The notes under the pieces are model-generated. The model did not search any database. It worked only from the letters and a program-made list of their open reading frames with translations, and was not told the origin of the DNA. From Jaltomata sinuosa (lineage: Eukaryota; Streptophyta; Magnoliopsida; Solanales; Solanaceae): a DNA stretch of 64,000 nt. How positions within the stretch are numbered: the stretch's first letter is position 1; the number at the start of each line of letters is the position of its first letter. Location: assembly GCA_003996215.1 (NCBI GenBank), contig QJPP01007241.1, positions 1,054,001 through 1,118,000 of the forward strand. The letters are read 5' to 3'. Both the position numbers and the translations under genes were made by a program. Shown here piece by piece: positions 56,930 to 64,000 of the stretch.

Positions 56930-57265
56930 TCAAGCTAGAACTGAGTCGGAAGGAAAGAGATGAGGATATTTGGCCTTTATGGCCTCCTCTGCTTCCCAAG
57001 TAGCCCCTTCTACAAGCTGATTCCTCCAAAGGAATTTCACCGAAGTGACTTCTTTGTTTCTCAACCTCCAAACCTGATGATCAAGGATCTCCACGGGAGC
57101 CTCCTCATAAGTGAAACTATCCTTCAAACCCACATCTTCCAAAAGAACAATCAAGGTCGGATCACCAACACACTTTTTCAACAAGGAAACATGGAAAACT
57201 GGATGAACCGCTTTCAACTCCGTTGGCAACTCCAACTCATAAGCAACACTACCAACTCTTCTCAA
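56930..57265 (-). pseudogene. Integrase C-terminus and chromodomain (nested element)
   Basis: The 111-codon frame carries VHPVFHVSLLKKCVGDP followed by chromodomain VEILDHQVWRLRNKEV and FLWRNQLVEGATWEAE. Aromatic positions typical of chromodomains (F/W) are kept. It is separated from upstream integrase by a frame change near 57270-57290. Confidence 0.8.
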
Positions 57266-57279
57266 AATCTGATAAGGAC

Positions 57280-58242
57280 CTACAAAACAGGTACTAAGTT
57301 TCCTTTCTTGCCAAACCTTATCACACCCTTCATGGGTGAAACGTTAAGGAAAACCCAATCATCAACTTCAAACTCCAACTCCCTTCTCCTCACATTCGCA
57401 TAAGATTTTTGTCGACTCCGAGCGGTCTTCAACCTCTCCCAAATAAGCTGAACTTTCTCCATGGTATTATGCACAGAATCTGGACCAATCAAGGCTGCCT
57501 TAACAACCTCGAACCAACCAATAGAAGATCTACACCTTCAGCCATAAAGTGCCTCATATGGAGCCATCTGGATGCTAGAGTGAAAGTTGTTATTGTAGGC
57601 AAACTCGATAAGAGGTAAGTGATCATCCCAATTACCTTTTAAATCAATCACCCACGCTCTCAACATATCATTCAAAGTCTGAATAGTACGCTCTACCTGG
57701 CCGTCTGTGAGGATAAAAGTTGTGCTAACCTTCACCTTAGTACCAAGACCTTTCTGTAATGACTTCCAAAACTGAGATGTAAACTGAGGACCTCTATCAG
57801 AAATGATAGTCAAAGGAACACCATGCAATCGGACTATCTCCCGAATGTAGAGTCTGGCATAATCATTCGCTGTATCCGTAGTCTTAACAACCAAGAAATG
57901 GGATGACTTGGTTATCCGGTCAACGATTACCCAAATGGAATCATGTTGCCTTCGAGTACGAGGCAAACCCGTAATAAAGTCGATATTGATTGCTTCCCAT
58001 TTCCAAGTGGGAAGGTCAATATCTTGAAGCATTCCACCTAGCCTTTGATGTTCCACCTTTACCTGTTGACAGTTGGGACACTTAGCCACAAACCCGACTA
58101 TGTCCTTCTTTATACCATTCCACCAAAAGACTTCCCGTAGATCATAGTACATCTTAGTGGCACCCAGATGAATGGAATATCTAGAACTGTGAGCCTCAGC
58201 CAAAATATGCTGTCTTAATCCATAAACATCTGGCACACACAA
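57280..58242 (-). pseudogene. Integrase (nested element)
   Basis: The main frame 58242-57538 has the end of the HHCC zinc finger (CPNCQQVK, with His residues in HILAEAHSS), then the DDE core: INIDFITGLP (Asp), IISDRGPQFTS (Asp) and DGQVERTIQTL (Glu). All three catalytic residues are present. A stop separates a second frame (57492-57280) with EFEVDDWVFLNVSP. It would insert element DNA into the genome, but the frame is broken. Confidence 0.85.
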
Positions 58243-58320
58243 ATGATCCTAATAACGAAGCACACCATCTCTCCCTTGGGAGAAAATCTCAACCTTTTGC
58301 TGACGAACTGCACCCTTAAG

Positions 58321-58914
58321 CTAAAGTAGAATGGGATCTTGGTCTTGCTTTGTTTTCACCTCAGCCACCAAGGATGATTCAGCACCATTGGTCACAATCA
58401 CACCACCTTTGGTTGAGTCCATAAGGCAAACTCCCAACCGAGCAAGCCTTTGAACTTCTTTAACCAATTTCTTCTTTCCATCTTCAATAGAAGTTACACT
58501 TCCCATGGACAACCTACACAAAGCATCCGCCACAACATTGCCCTTGCCCGGATGGTAAATCACACTCATATCATAATCCCTAAGGAGTTCAAGCCACCTC
58601 CTTTGTCGCAAATTCAATTCCTTTTGAGTGAACACATATTGAAGACTCTTATGATCGGTGAAAACATCTATATGCACACCATACAAGTAATGCCTCCAAA
58701 TATTCAAATCAAAGACCACGACTGCTAACTCAAGATCATGAGTAGGATAGTTCTTCTCATGAGTCTTAAGCTGTCTAGAAGCATAAGCAATCACCTTACC
58801 ATGCTGCATCAAAACACAACCCAAACCAATCCTAGAAGCATCATAATACACAAAAAAATCATCTAAGCCCTCGGGTAGAGCTAACACTGGAGAGGTGGTC
58901 AATCTAGTCTTCAA
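58321..58914 (-). pseudogene. RNase H (nested element)
   Basis: The 197-codon frame shows [16 protein letters not shown] (Asp), [18 protein letters not shown] (Glu), [12 protein letters not shown] (Asp) and [12 protein letters not shown] (final Asp). Catalytic residues are present. The C-terminal end leads toward the integrase zinc finger, with a stop at 58321 and another at about 58247. Confidence 0.85.
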
Positions 58915-58974
58915 CTCCTAAAAACTCTTCTCACACGAATCAGACCACTGAAATTTTACCTTTTTCTGAGTCAA

Positions 58975-59843
58975 TCAAGTCAAAGGCGAAGCAATGGAAG
59001 AGAAACCTTCCACAAACCTCCTGTAGTAACCAGCCAAAGCCAAAAAGCTCCTAATATCAGATGGAGAAGTAGGTCTAGGCCAGTTCTTTACTGCCTCTAT
59101 ATTTTGAGAATCAACCCGAATACCATCACCTGTCACAATGTGACCCAGAAAAGCCACAGACTGCATCCAGAACTCACACTTGCTAAAAACTTAGCAAGCA
59201 ACTGCCTATCCTTAAGAGTTTGCAACATAACCCTCAAGTGATCCGCATGCTCCTCCTCACTCCGAGAGTAGATGAGGATATCATCAATGAAAATAATCAC
59301 AAACATATCCAAATACTATTTGAACACATGGTTCATCAAATCCATAAAGACTGCAGGAGCATTCGTTAGACCAAAAGACATCATAGAAAATTCATAATGA
59401 CCATACCGAGTCCTGAAGGCTGTCTTAGGGATATCACATTCCCGAACTTGAAGTTGATGATAACCGAATCTAAGGTCAATTTCGGAGAAGAAACTAGCAC
59501 CCTGAAGCTGACCGAACAAGTCATCAATCCTAGGAATGGGATACTTATTCTTGATTGTGACCTTGTTCAATTGGCAGTAATCAATATACATTCTAAGAGA
59601 TCCATCCTTCTTCCGAACAAACAAAACTGGGGCACCCCAAGGAGAGATACTGGGCCTGATGAAACCCTTATCAAGCAAGTCCTTCAACTGATCTTTCAAT
59701 TCCTTGAGTTCCATGGGGGCTATTCTATAGGGAGGAATAGAGATAGGATTCGTATCCGAAAGGAGATCTATCCCAAAGTCGATTTTCCGTTCGGGAGGGA
59801 CTCCGAGAAAATCATCAGGAAACACTTCTGGGAATTCATTCAC
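58975..59843 (-). pseudogene. Reverse transcriptase (nested element)
   Basis: First frame 59843-59316 has [45 protein letters not shown] (first Asp) and [13 protein letters not shown] stop at 59316 precedes the catalytic block, which reads [11 protein letters not shown] near 59270-59300. A further frame (59166-58975) holds [13 protein letters not shown] and FLALAGYYRRFVEGFS. Several stops break the enzyme. Confidence 0.85.
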
Positions 59844-59937
59844 AACAGGAATAGACTAAATAGTCAGGGTCTCGGACTCCGTGTCCACAACCCAAACTAT
59901 ATGATAGACATAACCTTTAGAAATCATATTCCTAGCC

Positions 59938-60345
59938 TTAAGATAAGATATGAAATGACCCTTTTGAGGAAGAGGGACTACCTTTCCATTCTAGGACAGG
60001 TTCATTAGGAAACTTGAAACTAACCACACGAGTGCGGCAATCAACTGAGGCATAACATGCATACAACCAATCCATATCAAGAATAATATCAAAATTAGTC
60101 ATCTCCAACTCTACTAAATCCGCTGAAGTGACTTTATGAAGGACTGAGATAGGGAAATTTTGGTAGACTCTTTCGGCTAGGACTGACTCACCAACAAGAG
60201 TAGAAACATGAAAAGGTTCTAAAAGTAATTCAGGATGAACCTTGAACTTACAAGCCATATAAGGGGTTTCAAATGATAAGGAGGCATCGGTATCCAATAA
60301 GACATACATATCAAGAGAGAAGACTTTCAACATACCGGTAACCAC
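59938..60345 (-). pseudogene. Retropepsin (nested element)
   Basis: A 135-codon frame with active site VLLDTDASLSFETP, where the usual Gly before Ala is Asp, so activity is doubtful. The C-terminal motif FDIILDMDWLYACYASVDC is typical of chromovirus proteases. Confidence 0.75.
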
Positions 60346-60360
60346 ATCTGGAGAACTCTC

Positions 60361-61542
60361 CTAATCCTGACGGGAGGACATAGCATAAAGACAGTTCTGG
60401 TGCTGACCACCAGAACTAGAAGTTGCGCCTTGCGGGGCTGGACTACCACCTAAAGATGCTGAGGTAGACTTAGTCCTACCACCTCTTTTCCTCCTTTTGG
60501 CTGAAGGGAAATCTCTAATACGGTGCCCAGTCTGACCACACCCAAAATAACCCTCTGTACCAGCCAAACACTCACCGGGGTGAGTCTTCCCACACTTAAC
60601 ACAAGCTGGGTAGGAAGACCCCTTAGCAACACTACCTTGAGACTGGGAATAGGAACCAGATCCTCTACCACCTTGATCATAACGAGGCTTCTGAGCCTGA
60701 GTAGGAGCACTAGCAGAAGAATGAACGGATCCTGATGACTTCTTCTGGAAAGAAGAGTGATGTCCACCTCCGGACCTGTGATGACCAAAACCTAATCCCT
60801 CGGATCTAACCCTCTTGTTCTCCCTTACCATCTCCCTAATATTGTCACCCCCAATCTGATTGGCATACGTCATGAGTCAGGATATGTTTATATCACTCAA
60901 CAACAAAGCAGACCTACACTCTTTCTTCACTATATCAGAAACTCCATATATGAACTTGCTCATTTGATCATGCGGGTCCGCTACCATAGAGGGAGCATAT
61001 CTAGACAATTGAGTGAACTTCAAACTATACTCTTGCACCGACATCAAACCCTATCTCAAGTTCACAAATTCCTCCACCTTCTCTTGTCTCAACTCACGGG
61101 GAAAGAACCTATCAATAAAGTCTCTCTCAAAACACTCCCAAGTCATGGGGGTCGCATCCCTCATCCTAGCCTCCTTCCATTGCGTGAACCAAATGTGAGC
61201 CACATCCTTGAGTTGATAGGATACAAGCTCAACACAATCAACCCTAATAACTTGCATAACCTCAAAGATCTTCTTCACTTCATCAATAAAGTTGAGCAGG
61301 TCCTCACTCACTTTCGAACTCCAAAACTCCGGTGGGTTCATACGGATAAAGTCACAAACTTGGGCCGCTACCCCTCCTTGAGGATGGAATGGGGCAGGAA
61401 CCTATTGATTGGCCTGAGTGGACAAAGTCTGGGCTAGCAAATAGATGACATTTCTGAACTCATCATTCGTGACATCGGGAACCAGAACTTGAGGAGCAGC
61501 ATTCCGAGCGGCTCTGAGAGGCATAGCACGTCGAGGAGGCAT
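60361..61542 (-). pseudogene. Gag with zinc knuckle (nested element)
   Basis: Starts at ATG 61542 (MPPRRAMPLR). In-frame stops lie at 61402-61404 (codon 47), near 61051 and near 60880. The Gag domain shows NPPEFWSSKVSEDLLNFIDE and WECFERDFIDRFFP. The first zinc-knuckle-like segment, CVKCGKTHPGEC, is kept. The second, YFGCGQTGHRIRDFP, has lost two cysteines (Tyr-Phe and Phe replace the usual Cys). Confidence 0.8.
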
Positions 61543-61735
61543 AGTCTGAAACACATAAGCTAAGGATTAGAGGGACATTAAAGTTAAGCTCTGTCACACG
61601 ACATGATCATGAAAGAAATGAAGTTTTCCTAAGACATCTCATAGCTTCCCTCTTATATATGTGGCGCGCTTCACACACATGAAAAAGACTCTACTCGATG
61701 CGGCTTTCAGACATCCTAGGACTCTTGAACCTGAG

Positions 61736-61747
61736 GCTCTGATACCA
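61736..61747 (-). promoter_or_regulatory. tRNA-Met primer-binding site (nested element)
   Basis: The minus strand reads TGGTATCAGAGC, four bases from the 5' LTR edge. Confidence 0.8.
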
Positions 61748-61751
61748 AGTT

Positions 61752-63664
61752 TGTCACGCCCTGAGGTTACCCCCTAGATGTAACATGGGACTCGGAACCA
61801 CAAGGATCCCAAGTTAACCCTTGGTCATAGCATTCTCAAGGATACATGAGGAAAACATAGCGGAAGCACTATAAGGGAATCCAAAATAGGAAGACATATC
61901 ATAGATAGAGTACTAAATAGGGGATACAACCCAAAGATCATCCGATAACATCTATGTCTGAAAAGCCTCTAAGGCTAGCATAAAGAGTTGATGGGACAAT
62001 ACCCCAACTAACTCGACTATTTGAAAGGGTAAGGAAAACATCAAACTAAAGTAAGGTCTAGTCCTCGAACTATGAGGTCTCACCAAGGCTAACTGGGAGA
62101 GGCCGGGAAGTCTAGCCACGTAGCTGTGAAGGTACACCTAAATCTGCATCATCAAAGGATGCAGCGCGATATGCGTTGGTATTATGGAATGTACTAATTA
62201 TGTGAGCAATGCATAAATCTGAAGTAAACATGTTAAGTATACTTAAATAATTGAAATCATGCTTTTAAAGATAACACTGACGTAATAACTCTAAGCTTAC
62301 CATAAACTGAAGCATAATTATATACCATAAGTCTGAAATATGAGTAAGAGTCAAATGCAAGTTTTAAAAGCATAACTATTTTCTGTGGGAGTTTCTCTAA
62401 CCGACATAGACCATGTGAGCTACATGGAATTCGATGTATCCGCCCTATCGAGAGGACCCAATATACCTTGCCAGGGTATAAAGGCATTACTGTGGCGTGA
62501 TTACTAAATACTGAAGCCCAACAGAGGGGACTTAATACCTATGGGGGCACATAGTTTTGGGACTAAGGGTACTCTTACCCAGTCCAACTCGGTGCTAAAT
62601 ACTACTCCCAAAACATACATATAGCTCATATAATACTGATGACATATCTGATGTCAAAGCTGTTTATAATCAATGACATATCTGATGTCAAAGTTGTTCA
62701 TAACTGGTGACATATCTGATGCCAAAACTGTTTGAAAAGCAATAAGACATATCTGATGCCATGCAATTCAAATTCAACATATATAGACTTAGCATAGCCA
62801 TAATTCAAAACATGCTTTTCTTTCTAAATTCATACTTGAAGAATTAGGCATGCATTTTCATAATATACATAGAGGCCATGATATCTAATCATGCCAAGTT
62901 TCTCTTGAAAACATGCAAATTCATAGTTTCATGCTAAAAATCAACTTTCATACTTGGGCTTTTAAAACCAACAAGTGAATCATAATTAAATCATGAATAA
63001 TCAATAAGAAACCATGAATTTAAACATAGAAGCTGAGTTCATAAACTTTCTCCAATTTTAGATCAAAACCCTAATTTCATAAGTTCATAATTCAACATAA
63101 GGATTGGGGATTTTGGGCACAAGGGTGAAAAGAACCCATTGTTAAAGACCCACATACCTTGGTGGAAGATTACCCACTTGATTTGGAAAAGATTAAGAGG
63201 CTTGACTTGGAGCTTGGAGACTTAAGCTTGAAGGAGAATTTTCCTTTTTTGTTAGAAGAATGAGGAATTTAGAAGAGACTTAGGATAATAAGGGTGAAAA
63301 CCCTTCTAAAAGTAGTCAAAATGACTTCACTTAGTAGTTAAAAGAGTGGGAAATGACCAAAAAGCCCCTGGGATTAAATTAGAAGAAAGTTGGAAAAATA
63401 GTCAACCTCAGTGACCACGAGTGGAGTCTACGACTCGTAGACCATTCCATGACCTCTGATCAGCTTTTACAAGTCAACAGTACGACCCGTAGAAACTTCT
63501 ACGAGTCGTGGAAGTGACTCGTGGTTGTCAGTACTGAGGTCAGTCTGCAGGACTGGGATCACGAGTCACTCCCACGACTCTTGTACTTGACCCGTGGTCC
63601 CTTGAATTCCAAAATTTTCTACAAGTATGAGTTTAAAAGTTGGATACATTTTTGGGGTGTTACA
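61752..63664 (-). repeat. 5' LTR of the nested element
   Basis: 1913 bp, shorter than its partner mainly because 132 bp of the palindrome cluster are missing (partner positions 56333-56464) plus about 20 bp near the outer end. Otherwise the two are close, which argues for moderate age. Confidence 0.82.
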
Positions 63665-64000
63665 CCATCTGTGGGTGAAAAGTTGTGCTAAGCTTAACCT
63701 GAGTACCAAGACCTTTCTGAAACGACTTCCAAAACTAGGATGTAAACTGAGTACCCCTATCTGAAATGATGGACAATGGAACACCATGCAATTGGACTAT
63801 CTCCCAAATGTACAGTCTGGCATAATCATCTGCTGAATCCATAGTCTTAACAACCAAGAAATGGGATGACTTAGTTATCCTTTCAACAATCTCCCAAATA
63901 GAATCATTCTGTCTGCGAGTATGAGGCAAAGTTATAATAAAATCCATATTGATCGCCTCCCACTTCCAAGTAGGAAGGTCAATATCCCGAGTCATACTTA
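63665..64000 (-). pseudogene. Integrase core of the outer element (runs off the window)
   Basis: Continues the integrase cut at 54629. The frame 63995-63735 shows DIDLPTWKWEAINMDF (catalytic Asp), RITKSSHFLVVKTMD and IISDRGTQFTS (second Asp). A stop follows, and the Glu region is across the nested element. The upstream pol genes lie beyond the window. Confidence 0.82.

Larger units (their letters stand above)
54630..63664 (-). mobile_element. Nested full-length Ty3/gypsy chromovirus (Tekay/Del-type), 9.0 kb
   Basis: LTRs at 54630-56695 and 61752-63664 flank gag, protease, RT, RNase H, integrase and chromodomain on the minus strand. This order, the tRNA-Met primer site and the chromodomain mark a chromovirus. 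Bases beside the ends read CCGTC (left) and CCATC (right), a 5-bp target duplication with one change. It sits inside another element's integrase. Several stops make it non-functional. Confidence 0.88.

Noticed and set aside
56960..61437. Plus-strand frames of 92-203 codons opposite the chromovirus pol and gag
   Set aside because: Antisense to frames with integrase, RT and Gag motifs; no motif of their own.
44546..61747. tRNA genes suggested by TGGTATCAGAGC motifs
   Set aside because: These are 12-base primer-binding sites next to LTRs; no cloverleaf surrounds them.

Overview
The window is repeat-dominated plant nuclear DNA. I found no credible host protein gene, rRNA or tRNA gene. The family is most likely Solanaceae, probably Solanum or a close relative. 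This rests on a Solendovirus-like endogenous pararetrovirus, SINE-like pieces resembling Solanaceae families, Tekay/Del-type chromoviruses and Athila-type gag sequences. It is inference: the species cannot be fixed without a search.

Layout. (1) 1-3875: AT-rich intergenic DNA with SINE-like pieces (1-50, 2509-2616) and two MITE-like elements (1939-2132, 3340-3580). (2) 3876-14370: an endogenous pararetrovirus locus. Its minus-strand core carries two small ORFs, a coat protein with zinc knuckle, movement protein, protease, reverse transcriptase, RNase H and a transactivator-like protein. The core lies between 1.27-kb inverted repeats, each with a viral promoter pointing outward. A truncated direct copy of the 5' part lies to the left. 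(3) 14371-17455: non-coding DNA, including a probable LTR-like fragment from 15979. (4) 17456-24991: a satellite of 41 full monomers plus one partial, about 180 bp each, with a 9-monomer higher-order duplication. (5) 24993-42486: one Athila-type gag-protease-only retrotransposon family as a head-to-tail array of five LTRs and four internal regions. Two internal regions carry gag-pro (each broken). The other two share a deletion that removes gag-pro and the primer-binding site. (6) 42487-43292: a truncated LTR. (7) 43293-49132: a non-coding LTR element (LARD-like). (8) 49133-64000: minus-strand Ty3/gypsy chromoviruses. A truncated element and a second one share one LTR (51272-53614). The integrase of the second is split by a nested, nearly complete but decayed chromovirus (54630-63664). 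The outer element runs off the window end.

No genes here cooperate as a host pathway; the logic is that of nested and recombining retroelements. The strongest signals are LTR-shared tandem arrays (seen twice), a palindromic viral integrant broken at the same 6-bp palindrome on both sides, and clusters of 13-bp palindromes (six-base arms, one central base) in the U3 of two unrelated LTR families. Viral and retroelement genes are described as found, breaks included; no repaired sequence is given.
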